Positions 49,110 through 61,533 of a DNA stretch of 64,000 bases are shown here, piece by piece; within the stretch, counting starts at the first letter, position 1, and every line of letters starts with the position of its first letter. The notes beneath the pieces were generated by a model, which searched no databases, had not been told where the DNA came from, and worked only from the letters and a program-made list of their open reading frames with translations. The stretch comes from Knoxdaviesia capensis (taxonomy: Eukaryota > Ascomycota > Sordariomycetes > Microascales > Gondwanamycetaceae), in assembly GCA_001510575.1 (NCBI GenBank), contig LNGK01000004.1:434001-498000 (forward strand). Reading direction: 5' to 3'. Made by a program: the position numbers and the translations under genes.

Positions 49110-50736
49110 ATGGACCTCTCCCCGCCGTCTCTCACGACGTCGCCCGATTCTCCTTCGTACGCCTACAGCTCGTCCGCTGAGCACTCTCCCTTGGACTACC
49201 CCTCTCCCGGCTTCCTTGACCACCACCACCAGCACCAGTACAAGATCAGCTCCATCTACGACACCGCAGCTTCCCACCAGTGTACAATGACCCAGGTCAT
49301 GGATTCGGACCACTCCCACCCGCGTATGGTCGACCTTCCGCTTGGCGAATGGCAGTCTCCCGTCATCCTCACCCCGTCCACCACCGGGGCTGTGTCGGCC
49401 TCCGCCGTCATGTCGGGGGGATACGACACCTTTTCGCACTATCAGCCTTATGGCCACGACGTCTATTCCCAGCCAACCTCGCACCCGCAGTCTAGCAACC
49501 ACCCTCACCACTCCCACGCCTCTGCCTCTCCAACCCCGTCAGTTGCTTCTCTTCATTCCCAGGCTCATGCTCACGGTCACTCCCACGCCCACCATATGCA
49601 CCCTCTCGTCTCGTCTCATCCCCATGCTTCGCCCTCTCCTGTCATGAGACAACCGAGCCACTCGCGGCCGCCTGTCTCTTCCATTTCTGTACGACAGCCG
49701 CCCCCCTACGCCTTCGCCAACGAAGCTTCTCTGCCTGGCACTCCCGCTGAGCGCGTGAAAACCGAGAATGGCCCCTCCACCTCTGACTACTGCCAGGTTG
49801 ACCCTGTCCAGTACCCGTCTCCGAACTCCATTCCGGCTACCTATGTCTCCGATTCTACCGCCTTTCCCGTGACCACTTCGGCACCCTACTCGCTTGCCGA
49901 CACGTCTTCTCACGACTGGAGTCACAAGGCCGCATCTGACTTCAGTGCCTCGAGCAACGGCCATTTCTACTCGCAGCAGCCAACCACCGCCCAGCCCGTC
50001 AACCCCTCGGTCTCTCTGGTTGGAATGAACCAGACGTACATGTCAGACCGCAAGCTCAAGATGGCCCGTCCCCGGAGGCAGCAGCGCAGATTGACCACCA
50101 AGGAGGAAGCAAACTTCCAGTGTGAGATCAAGGGATGTGGAAAGCTATTTAGCCGCAGCTACAACTACAAGGCTCACATGGAGACCCACGACGAGAAGCG
50201 CGAGTATCCTTTCCCTTGCGCCGTCAAGGACTGCACCAAGAAGTTTGTTCGCAAGACCGACCTCCAGAGACACAACCAGAGTGTTCACATGAAGGAGAGA
50301 AACCACAAATGCGACTACTGCGGCCGGATGTTTGCTCGCAAGGACACCCTAAGAAGGTAAATTACCCATCCCGCCGACTTTGCAATCCCCTTCTTTGTCC
50401 GTGAAGATCACCCTACTGACTGTTGATCATCTTTGACTTCTTCTAAATAGGCACATGGAAGACGGATGCTCCAAGAGATTTGACATTGACCCTCTGCAGC
50501 TACGAGGCGACAACCAGTTTGATCCCCTGGCATCGTCTGCCTCTCGAGGACTGAGCGGGGCCGGTTCTGCCACCTTGCCACAGCATATGATCCCCCAATC
50601 AGCAAGCTCGCTTCCGCCAATGACCATGCCGTCGCCGCACGCAACTTCTCTCATGTCTTCAAACTCGGCGTCCAACTTGCGAATGCATCCTCACCAGCGA
50701 GAATCCATGCCTATGCCTTGGTTGCGGCAATTATAA
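49110..50736 (+). CDS. C2H2 zinc-finger transcription factor
   Basis: Two exons, 49110-50356 and 50451-50736, with a 94-nt intron (GTAAA..ATAG); product 510 aa. The start is GCCATGG at 49110; the frame is open further upstream only through a microsatellite. The N-terminal two thirds is low-complexity Ser/Pro/His-rich sequence, including His clusters near 40-46 and 150-175, and resembles an activation or regulatory region. A basic segment (MARPRRQQRRLTTKEE) leads into three adjacent fingers. Finger 1 is C338, C343, H356, H360. Finger 2 is C370, C375, H388, H393. Finger 3 is C401, C404, H417, C422, hence a C2HC finger. The intron interrupts finger 3 just before H417, so an unspliced product would lose it. 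The tail is Ser/Met/Pro-rich. The fingers show a nuclear DNA-binding protein. I do not recognise the ortholog, and the target genes cannot be read from sequence. Its very long upstream region suggests complex regulation. Confidence 0.9.
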
Positions 50737-53700
50737 GTGGCGTAGGGCTGTTCGTTCTACCGTCTCAGACTCTGTTGAATAGTGCCCGCTTCTCTTGTGC
50801 AAATACCCCCCTTTTTGTGAACTTTCTGTGCTTTTTCTTTTCTCGGTTTTTTTGTTGCGCTTTTTGTTTTCATTCTCCAGCGACATACCTCATACACCCG
50901 GATCTTGGTTCGATACTCATTACATCTATTTCCTGCCTTTTCTCTTTTTTGTTCTTTCATTTCTCCGTTATGATATTGGAATGATATAGCGCCGTTTCGG
51001 ATGGCTGGGTACAGGTACTTAGACGGGAGTTTTCACTGTTGGACTTACTCAATTTTTGTGTGTATTCATCAATCTTACACAGGCTGGGATCCTGCGCATA
51101 TACTACTATATATTTTATTTACTTATTATTCCGCAAAGATGGGCCATACACCATACGATTGTGTCCTTGACATATGTATTCGTGTGTGAGCCAGAGCCAC
51201 TGACTTTGGTTGACTTTGGTATGCCTTTCTGACCTTGCATGAGGGATTGGCAGCTGGTTTCCTGTTGAAGTGGGAAAGGCTCCCTATGCGCACTGAGCTG
51301 GAGTGTTTTGTTTGCACGATGTGATGTTTCCTGTTTTATATTACAGAATTTTTTTTCCCTGTTACCCTTTCTCTTTTTCTTTTCATTTAGGTTCATCATT
51401 TTCTTGCGGATTTTCCGCTTCCTATCAGAAATAATAGGCCCGGGAGATCATACCTCTTTGGCAACAGCTTTGATTCCCCCCTCGAGAAAGCAACGTTCGG
51501 GCGGATAGTAACCACATACAGTCCTGTTTTTTATGCACTAGTCAACACAAAGCAATGTGTAAAGAAGTGGCTGTCTGTGCATCAGAAAATGGCGTTTCGA
51601 GTTCTCTGACTACTTGATGATTTACGACAGTTCTAGGCCTGGAGCAGCTGGTGTCTCGTACGTTCATCGTCAGTCAGTTTCTCGTTCTCGGGTGCTGCCT
51701 GTATGATTGGTTCTTCCTCGGGATGCTCGAGAAGACTTGGGTGCGTTACTGAGACATAGAGAGGCGGCTTTCCCCTTTTACGGGAGCAAGCAGAGAGATG
51801 CTAGTTGGGTATGAATGGTGGACACAGGAATTTAGTACCAAGTATGATCACTCCACTGTTTGATGACAGGAAATTAACCCGGAGAACGTGAGATTTGGGA
51901 CGGGTTATTTCATTATTGTGTGCTTCTGTTTTGAGGGGTGTATATGTGTGGCTACAGGTCCCGGGAAAGGGTTGAAAACGTCTATAAATCTAGTGTCTGT
52001 ATGATAGACGTGATCAATGCAGACGGGCCAAGATCTGAAGATGGGTCTGGCCATGGCCTTGTTGTTTTTATTCCTCTTCCCTGTGGTGATCAAGAAACAT
52101 AGTCTAGCCTCCAGTAGCATGAGTGGCTCGGTGTAGACAGCTTTAAGTACGCACTAAGACAGGAGGTCGCAAACCCAAGAGGGAATGGAATCATTTTACG
52201 ATCTCGAAAACCACCATTATTTCTAAAGAATAACTTTCAATTGTCAAAAAAAGGACTCCCCTTTCTTTGAGTCGATGGGCTTTGAGGGCCTCAAAAAGTC
52301 ACTGTTCGTATATGCTTGGAGGAAGGAGAAAAAAGCAGTCAAGGACGCGGTTATAGTGTTGAACCCCCCCGGTTCCGATGTAACGTCGGAAAAGGTTAGA
52401 CGCGCCGACCTGCCGTTTCAGTGCATCTTGGGGATCTGAGCGAGGGTGTAATGTTGTGAATTGTGGTGTGGTTCGTCTCGGGGATGATTTTCGGGTTGGG
52501 GGCAGGACAGGAAAATAAACACACAAGGGCTTGAAAATGGGGCGAAGAGGGGGAGATGATGTGGGAGGTTGTGGTACATTCTTCCCGATCATCAAGAGGG
52601 GATCAGCGCAGGCTCGGTGGGTTTAAAATCGGCATCGGAGACGATACACCAGTGCTGGTGTGTCGGGCGGATCGTGCATCTTCGCCCGGATAAGTGCTTA
52701 GAGACAGGCGGTGTGAGATGTCTGGACGGACAGGCATGGACAATTCCCTATCCTTAACTGTAGGGCCACTCGCCGAGATGCAGTAATTGGACGAGAAGCC
52801 TCGCTTTCCAAAACTGCTTCCGAACACCTTCCGGGCTAGTCTCTGACAATCCACGTCTCCTTGAAGTATAACAGTGGTCATATAACATATACTCCTTTTT
52901 CTTGCGCGACAGAAAGTCCCAAGATTTGCCCTTCCACCAGTTTGAGATGTCTAGTGTACAGTACAGTATATATCATCATCACATACCCGATGACGAGTAG
53001 GCTTTGCTGGTTCTCGTAAAAAAATTATATATATATACTATATATAATGCTATCCTATCATGTATCATTCTGGCCAGCTTCATCCATGCAGATAGGCCCA
53101 CACCCATGAAGTCAGGAACCAACCCAGGTCTGGTTCAGCCTAACCATCTTCGAAAAAAGCCCGAAATCCTACTACACACGACAAGGAAGTTTAAACTTTA
53201 GAGAGGACACTGGTTTAATTAACCCCTGGTTCTGGAAGGCCTGTGAAGAGCTCTCGTGTACGGAGAAATTCCCCAAGTTTGATGAGGTGCGTTTTATATG
53301 TGCATACCTATACTCAAAAATACGACGTGGTATCTCGAAAGATACTTGCGAGTTTTCATTCCGTTAGAGTACAGGTCACTAATTATGTACATAGAGATAT
53401 TATTACATTACAGTCAGATCCATAAGCAGCTTTTACCGCGCTTTTAAAATCAAGGGGAGGAAGGATGTATCGAGTAGTATTGATGAATGTCTTTTTAAAT
53501 TAAACAAAAAAGAAGAAGAAAAAAAACCAGGATCGCCTTCCATGTCAGCTCTCACCAGGGCCTTCTGAGATGTTGTAGATTCGCACACTACAGCACATAC
53601 TCATACCGTCCCTTCCTACTAACTCCTGTGGTGTGGAAGACATCTACAGGACATACAATACTGAAGCGCCCGGGCCGGCCTCGAGGACCCCCCGATCTCA

Positions 53701-54834
53701 GTCGAGCAACATGATCCAGGCCGTCTTCGGTTCCAGGGGATCTGTGTGCTGGGTCGCCAAAACTTGGTTGGACAGAAGCTTCCACTCCTTTCCTCCAACA
53801 CCAATAAAAAGGAGCCGAACCCCGTGCATGAAAATGCCAACCCACATCATCATCCACTTCCAAAGCAGAGCAATGTGAAATTCCGGTCCGCATTACTCGG
53901 GGCGTCGGGGTGCATCAAACCTTGTAAAAGATTTCAGTGGTACGGGAAGACGGCATTTCCGATGCATGTCGTGCTACACTTTGTGTCGACAGCTTCATCC
54001 TACCATACACCATGGGTGGGTGTGCGTCTTTCTCTATGGCTTCAAGGTCTCTCTCTTCCCCTGAAACCTGAACAACACTAGTATGTATTACTTTTGAATC
54101 AGGTATGCTGTAGGCGGAGAACAACGACAATTGGAAGCACCAGCGAGCACAGGAACGCCACACGTCACTTAAAGCCAGTAGTCGACCTTGAGACGCTCCC
54201 GGATTCTCTTAGCCATCATGTCGCATTACTGAGTGTGCACCACTGTACTGGCCATCGACGGGCTTCATTTCTATCATAGTACCGGGGGTAATTAGTTGCT
54301 GTTCGCCTCTAGGCGAGCCGTCGCGTAATTCATAATTTCCTCCCAACATATATGTAGCAGTATTTAGTATGTCGCATCGATGGCACCACAATATACTAAT
54401 CGTTTTCCTGTGAGATCTCATCATCACGTACGATACCTCATGATAGTTAGGGTTTGGTAAGGGTTCTAGTGAGAGAAACTTTTGGCCAGAACCCACATTC
54501 TCGATAAGACCCGGATAAGAAAAAAAAATCTCAACACAAAATTCTACCTGCTAATTGGAGCCTATATTCTGCCGTTCTTGACCGCTAAAAAAATTCCCAG
54601 GTCCCCCCCTCCAGTCGCAAGGAGAGAAAAAAAAATAAGAAAAAAAAAGCTTCACCAACCAACCACCCATCGAGAAGCAAAGAAACTTTTTTTCCCCAAA
54701 GGTTCAATTGGGAACCTGTCGATATTCTCTTTCACTCCCTGTTTTCATTTTCTCACCGCATTGCCAGCCCATTTTGTTTTCTTCTGGTCTCTTGTCCATA
54801 CTAGACTCCGGGGAAATCCCGGACTTCAATCGCC
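50737..54834. other. 4.1 kb intergenic region
   Basis: 3' flank of the zinc-finger gene (T-rich to about 51500), then mixed DNA without recognisable genes, then the rpa190 promoter. A TGTACAGTACAGTATA element lies at 52955-52970 and an AT microsatellite at about 53026-53046. 54520-54790 has A-rich then pyrimidine-rich tracts next to the rpa190 start. ORFs 52603-52881 (-) and 53588-53893 (-) have no domain-like features. Confidence 0.65.
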
Positions 54835-57800
54835 ATGAATGTCTCCAGTCCCGTCACGGCCGTGCTTGACCGAGTCGAGTTTGGCTTCTTGTCAGCAGAT
54901 GAGATCCGGAATATCTCAGTGAAAAGGATTCAGAACGAAAGCACATTCGATTCGTTGCTAAACCCCGTTCCTGGCGGTCTGTATGATCTTGCGCTTGGAG
55001 CTTGGGGAGATTCATTGTAAGTCGAGATTTTTGGCGTTTGTTATCTGCCTGGATTGAGATTTTTTTTTGGCTCTCTAACCAGTTTTGCTCTACTCTCCCC
55101 TCATGCAGGTGCTCAACATGCCACTTGAATCAATTCCACTGTCCCGGCCATGCTGGCCATATCGAACTTCCCGCGCCCGTCTACCACCCGATCTTCATCG
55201 ACCAGATCCTGGCCCTCATCCGTGCCCAGTGCCGCTACTGCGATGGTTTCCGACTTCATCCCCGAACGCTGCACGGGTATCTGTGCAAGTTCCGACTCCT
55301 TATGTACGGCCTTTTAGAGGAGATGCATGCGGTTGACTCGATAGATGAGGAGTTGAGCTTCATCCCCACGAACCTTCAGGCTGCGGATTCCGGAAGCGAG
55401 GCCGAGGAAGAAGACACCATTTCCACTGTGGACAACGTTATGAAGCGTCGCGAGCGCTTTGTGTCCCGCGCCATTCGCGGCCGCAGATTCACGGTAGCTG
55501 ATGTCATGAATAGCAAGCATGAAGGCTCGAACTATGCACGCAGAGCTCTGATGAAGGAATTCATGGGCGAGGCTGCCCGTACACGCCGATGCGCAACTTG
55601 CCAAGGAATCTCTCCCGGATACCGGAAGGACGGAGCTGTGAAGATCTTTGAGAAGCCTCTGTCCATGAAGGAGAGGGTCAAGATGGGCAGCAGCCGGCTT
55701 CAGGCTACCGACGCCATGGCTGCGGCTCGTGCCAAGCCATCTGCAGATGAGTACAACTCCGACGAAGGTGTCGCCGACGTTGCGTCGTATCCCGCCAACG
55801 GCGAAGATGTCGAAATCGGTCACACCGAAACCGTTACCGTGTCCGACTCCGGTCTCTCCTCGAAGCAGCGATACCTGAACCCCATGGAAGTTCTCAGCCG
55901 TCTCAACAATCTTTTCAAGAAAGAACAAGACATTCTCGCTTTGCTCTACAACTCCAAGCCGTCCAAGAACGCCCCGCCCATGACTGCCAACATGTTTTTC
56001 ATTGAGGCTATCATTGTCCCCCCGAACCGGTTCCGTCCGGAAGCGAGACAGGGAGCCTCCCAAGTGATGGAGGCCGAGCAAAATTCCCTCTTCAAGTACA
56101 TTTTGCGCAACTGCGAGCGTATCCAGCGGGCCGGTGCCGAAAAGGAAGGCGGGATGTCTCACCGGGAACTTGCCGAGCTGCAGCGGGGATGGATCGAGCT
56201 CCAAGGGTCTGTAAACGCCCTCATTGATCGGACTAAGAACCCCGCCACAGGTTCCGCCGCTCAGCGTGCTGAGGAGGGTATCAAGCAGAAACTCGAGAAG
56301 AAGGAAGGTCTCTTCCGAATGAACATGATGGGCAAGCGTGTCAACTACGCCGCTCGCAGTGTCATCTCCCCCGACCCGAACATCGAGACCAACGAGATTG
56401 GTGTGCCGCTCGTCTTCGCCACAAAGCTGACCTACCCGGAGCCTGTCACCAGCCACAACTTCCGCGAACTTCACCAGGCTGTCATCAACGGCGCAAACCA
56501 GTGGCCTGGTGCCGTTGCCATCGAAAACGAGAACGGCCAGCTCCTGAACTTGAGATGGAAGTCCCAGGACCAGCGCATGGCCCTTGCCAACCAACTTCTG
56601 GCGCCGTCCAGCGTTGGATCAGCCACTTCCAAAAACAAAAAGGTTCACCGTCATATAACCAATGGCGATGTCGTTCTGATGAACCGGCAGCCCACTCTGC
56701 ACAAGCCGTCTATCATGGGCCATCGTGTGCGTGTCCTCCCTGGCGAGAAGACCATTCGCATGCACTACGCCAACTGCAACACCTACAACGCTGACTTCGA
56801 CGGAGACGAAATGAACATGCACTTTCCGCAAAACGAGATTGCCCGAGCCGAAGCTCTGCAAATTGCCGATACCGACCATCAGTACCTGTCTGGAACCGCC
56901 GGAAAGCCTCTCCGTGGTTTGATTCAGGACCATCTGTCCATTTCCGTTGCCTTGTGCAGCCGAGACACTTTCCTCACCAAAGGCGACTACCATCAGCTTG
57001 TGTATGCCGCGCTGCGGCCGGAGCACGGTCACATTCTTGGCGACCGGATAGAGCTTGTGCCCCCCGCAATTTCGAAGCCTGTACGCCGCTGGACTGGAAA
57101 GCAGATCATCACCACTATTCTCAGAAATATTACCCCTCCTAACTGCGGAGGCCTGTGGATGAAGGGAGACACCCAGTTGAAGGCCAGCCAGTGGGGAGCC
57201 GCTGGAGCCGAAGATGCCATTGTTCTGTTCCATGACGGTGTCTTCATCTCCGGTATCCTCGACAAGTCGCAGCTAGGTCCCTCGTCGGGAGGCATGGTAC
57301 ACTCTATCCACGAGGTGTACGGTCCTGCCGTTGCTGGCAAGTTTCTGAGCAGCATGGGACGTCTCCTAACGCGATATCTGCACATGAAGGCTTTCAGTTG
57401 CGGAATGGACGATCTAAAGCTCACTCAGCAGGGAGAGGATAACCGCAGAAATGCTCTCAGCAAGGCGTCCGGTGTTGGTCTTGATGTGGCACGCAAGTAC
57501 GTCAGTCTGGACGACCGGGATCCTCCCCTGTCTGGCAATGACGCCGAACTTCGTCTTCGTATGGAGGAGGTTATCCGCGACAGCGCGAAGCACGAAGGTC
57601 TTGATAGACTTATGAATCAGCAAACTGCCGTGCTATCGTCGGAGGTTACCAAGCTGTGTCTGCCTGACGGTCTGGAAAAGCCGTTCCCTGCCAACCGAAT
57701 GCAGGTCATGACAACATCGGGTGCCAAGGGTGGTCTGGTCAACGCGAACCAGATTTCGTGTAATCTGGGACAGCAGGTTCTAGAAGGTCGCCGTGTTCCA

Positions 57801-60044
57801 GTTATGGTCAGCGGCAAGTCTCTACCTTGTTTCGAGCCGTTCGAGACCAACGTGCGTGCCGGTGGATACATTGTCAATCGTTTCTTGACGGGCATTCGTC
57901 CGCAAGAGTACTACTTCCATCACATGGCTGGACGTGAAGGACTGATCGATACCGCTGTCAAAACTGCCAGTTCGGGTTACCTTCAGCGTTGTATCATCAA
58001 GGGCATGGAGGGTCTTTCAGTGTCTTACGACTCCACCATCCGGGATTCCGATGGTACGTTGGTGCAGATGCTCTACGGAGAAGACGGTCTAGATGTTACA
58101 AAGCAGAAGTTCCTCACCAACTACGAATTCATTCTCCGCAACCTGAAGTCCGAGGCGTCACAGCTACAGCTCGGTCAGCTCGAGGCTGATCAGCTGTTGG
58201 AACACAAGGCCGAGATTGTCAAGCACATGAAGAGCGCCATTAAGCACTCTAAGCCGCGAGACTCACGCTCCAAGGACCCGGTCACCTCTATTTTCAACCC
58301 TGCCCGCACGCTCTTTGCCACGTCGGAGAAATTCTTCTCGTCGATGAACTCGTACCTTTCAGATAACAAGCAAGGCCTTGTCGGCAAGGCCAAGGAGGCC
58401 GAGTCTGACGCTGCTACGAACAACTTTGTCGTCACCAAGAAACAGGCCGAGCTTGTGTTTGCCGCCAAGTACATGCGGTCGCTTGTTGAGCCCGGCGAGG
58501 CGGTTGGTATTGTAGCTGGTCAGTCTATTGGTGAGCCGTCGACACAAATGACACTGAACACGTTCCATTTAGCCGGTCACTCTGCCCGTAACGTCACGCT
58601 GGGTATTCCCAGACTTCGTGAGATTCTCATGACTGGTGCCACCAACATCAAGACTCCCGGTATGACACTGGTCCCCCGCGACGACATGACCAAGGCCGAG
58701 GCGGAATTGTTTGCCAAGTCAATCTCTTTGCTTCCGTTCGCCGATATCCTCGACAAGGCCAGTGTCAAGGAGCGCATTACCAAGGGCCAGGGCCATGCTC
58801 TAGCCAAGGTCTTCGACTTCCGGCTTGAATTCTTCCCATCCAAAGAATATGGCCCAATGTTCGCGGTGTCGGTCAGCCAAGTTTTGAGTGCTACTGAGAC
58901 CAAGCTGCTGCCGAGACTTTTGTCGATCACGAAGAAAGAAATCAAGAAACGCCTTAGTGACAGCAATGTTGTGGTTCCGGATATTGGTGTCGGAACCCGC
59001 CGGACTGATAACCTGGCCCAGGCTACTGCACCGGCCGATGACGAAGAGGAAGAATACAGCGACGACGATGAGGATGAAGGCGATGCCACGGAGAGCAAGC
59101 GCAAGGCCAATCGGCGGGAGGCTGTGTCGTATGGCCCCAACGATGATGAGGACGACGAGATCCAGAACGAGCAGGCACGCGATGCCATGTCTGAAGACGA
59201 GGATGAAGGTTTCTCAGGCACGCCGCCGCCGGATTCCAAGCGACCAGGCAGCGACGGAGATGACGAAGACGTGGACATGGACGCGGCCAGACGCTCCAAG
59301 AAGCAGGCAGCCATTAAGGACAAGCGGGAGAAGCGGGCCAGCCGAGTTCTAGAGAAATACCCGGAGGTCACGCGGTTCGTGTGCGACGAGGCGCAAGGGA
59401 CGTGGTGCGAGTTCTCGTTTGAGTTCGATGCCGACACGCCGAAGCTAATTATGCTCAACCTGGTGCAAGACGCGATCCGATCGTCGGTCATCCGGCAGAT
59501 CCCGGGCATCAAGGGGTGCACGTACATCGAGGACTCGAAGATTACCGTCGGCGGCAAGGAGGTCACCACGCCGGCGATCCACACCAACGGATCGAACATC
59601 CGCGAGATGCGGCAGCTGGACGGCTTCATCCAGCCGGACCGTCTCCACACGAACGACATTGCAGCGATGCTGGCCGAGTATGGTGTTGAGGCGTGTCGCA
59701 GCAACATCATCAACGAGTTGTCGGCAGTCTTCCAGTCCCACGGTATCGGTGTCGACAACCGCCACTTGAACCTGATCGGCGACTACATGACGCGTAACGG
59801 TGGCTTCACGCCGTTCAACCGCATGGGTCTGAGCGGCAACATCAGCCCGTTCACCAAAATGAGCTTCGAGACGACGGTCGGATTCCTCAAGGACGCGCTG
59901 ACTGTTGGCGATTGGGATGATCTCCGCACGCCGAGTAGCCGTATCGTCATGGGCAAGCTCAGCCGGGTGGGCACGGGATCGTTTGATGTCATGACGCGGG
60001 TGCCGACTGCGCACTCTAGTGTCGCTGAGGTGTACGGATATTAA
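54835..60044 (+). CDS. rpa190: RNA polymerase I largest subunit (Rpa190/RPA1)
   Basis: Two exons, 54835-55016 and 55109-60044, with a 92-nt intron (GTAAG..TGCAG); product 1705 aa, close to the length of fungal Rpa190. It is the catalytic subunit of Pol I, which makes the rRNA precursor in the nucleolus. The splice reconstructs the N-terminal clamp zinc site CSTCHLNQFHCPGHAGH (from C62). The Mg-binding active-site motif NADFDGDEMN lies at 56787-56816 (D623, D625, D627). RMNMMGKRVNYAARSVISPDPN lies upstream of it, and the trigger-loop region GIVAGQSIGEPSTQMTLNTF is near residue 1193. A long acidic insert (about 1310-1405, rich in DDEE runs) in the jaw region corresponds to the Pol I expander/DNA-mimicking loop, which separates this protein from Pol II Rpb1 and Pol III Rpc160. 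It has no CTD heptads. The ATG at 54835 is preferred over an in-frame start inside the intron at 55002. Confidence 0.97.
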
Positions 60045-60933
60045 AAGAAAAAACCCCCCCATGATTGCTTACTGGACGGGTGAAAAGAAAAGTGAATTCG
60101 AAGTGAAGATACTGTCATTTATGGGTGGTTTTTGCTTGTTCAGGATGTTGGTTTGAAGACTTGACTTTTTTTGTGGTTTTCCTCCGTGGAGTTTCTGGTT
60201 TTTTTTTTTTTTTAATCTTCACGTTTGTGTTTTTTTCCTCCTTTCATCGTGCTGTTTTTTTGTGCTTTTTTTTTCATCTTGTCACTCATTATCATTATAT
60301 CATGTGAATAGTTTGGGCATCGGAGCTCACTCAAGATATTATTTCGCTCAGGTTACAAATTTCACAGGTGTCGGCGATAAATGCTCTTGAATAAAAATAA
60401 AAATAAAAAAGCCCCACTAGTCACCACCACGGCTTCCTTCCCAACGGTGGTCGATCAGGCACAGTTGGTTGCCTGTCTACACTACATCTATAATGATATT
60501 CGGCGCCTACAAAAAAAGGATCGATAGGCTGGCAATTTTCACCAACGCAAAGTCGAGCGCTGCTCCAGAAATCCGGCAGGAGACTGAAAAGACGGGAAAG
60601 TGCGATCAGGCGTATCCCAGTGTACAGCGGTCAGTCAATTACCCTGGGTGGTAGTTTTTATCACGGGCTGTTTCACAAGACGGTCATCGCGAGTAAGATC
60701 AAAGAGTCTCAAAAAGAAATATCGTCTTTGTAATGTCATAAAAACCGATTCCATTCCCGGTTACAGTACACATATGTACTGTTTAAAAACGATAGTGTAC
60801 AATCCACGTGTGCTAAAGAAAAGCAGAGCACCGCAACAATAACGCCGTAATCCCCAACCCATTATCACCGATGATCCATCGTCAAGCATACCCGAAACGA
60901 TAACTAATCAACCACCCATAGCTAAGAAACAAT
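60045..60933. other. Convergent intergenic spacer rpa190 / histone H3
   Basis: Poly-T tracts (60165-60280) follow the rpa190 stop and fit a 3' UTR. A (AATAAA)-like tandem lies at 60390-60411. 60763-60780 holds an inverted repeat CAGTACA-4-TGTACTG of the dispersed element. No gene seen. Confidence 0.65.
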
Positions 60934-61533
60934 TTAGTTGCGCTCTCCGCGGAGGCGGCGGGCAAGCTGGATGTCCTTCTGTGAGGTTGTTAGTACGATG
61001 TACTGCATGTGGGAATGTGTTTTGTCGGGGGGTGTATGAAGTTGCACTTACGGACTGGATGGTGACGCGCTTGGCGTGGATGGCGCACAGGTTGGTGTCC
61101 TCGAAGAGGGAGACGAGGTAAGACTCGACCGACTCCTGGAGAGCGCCGATGGCGGAAGACTGGAAGCGGAGATCCGACTTGAAGTCCTGGGCAATCTCAC
61201 GGACGAGACGCTGGAAGGGGAGCTTGCGGATCAGAAGCTCAGTCGACTTCTGGTAGCGACGGATCTCACGGAGAGCGACGGTACCAGGCTTGTAGCGATG
61301 AGGCTTCTTGACACCTCCGGTGGAGGGGGCCGACTTGCGGGCAGCCTTAGAGGCGAGCTGCTTGCGGGGGGCCTTGCCACCAGTGGACTTGCGAGCGCTG
61401 GAAGATGATAAGATAAAAGTCAGTAAGAGAGAATGGCGATGATGATAAAAGATAATCAATTATCGATGATGATAATTAATTATCGAAATGGAATGAATCG
61501 ATTAAATACTCACGTCTGCTTAGTGCGGGCCAT
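60934..61533 (-). CDS. hhtA: Histone H3
   Basis: Three exons (minus): 61533-61514, 61397-61052, 60978-60934; the first is only 20 nt (MARTKQ plus two bases). Spliced length 411 nt, 136 aa with Met. The sequence is canonical fungal H3: ARTKQTARKSTGGKAPRKQ tail with K4, K9, K14 and K27 present, S31 as in H3.3-type histones, the LLIRKLPFQRLVREIAQDF histone-fold helix, and the C-terminus KDIQLARRLRGERN. It packages DNA with H4 in the nucleosome core. It is divergently paired with H4 (ATG to ATG about 1.44 kb), the usual arrangement for coordinated S-phase expression. Both introns have good GT..AG ends (GTGAG..CCAG and GTAAG..ACAG). The symbol follows Aspergillus usage and assumes orthology. Confidence 0.97.

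Noticed and set aside
55002..55108. Alternative in-frame start for rpa190 at 55002
   Set aside because: This stretch contains the 3' end of exon 1 out of frame and the intron. The spliced form gives the conserved N-terminus and zinc site.
55314..56594. 426-codon minus-strand ORF opposite rpa190
   Set aside because: Antisense shadow of the highly conserved Pol I subunit. The plus-strand frame carries all the catalytic motifs.
58577..59758. 393-codon minus-strand ORF opposite rpa190
   Set aside because: Antisense shadow; its Ser-rich runs are the complement of the acidic Asp/Glu codons of the Pol I expander loop.
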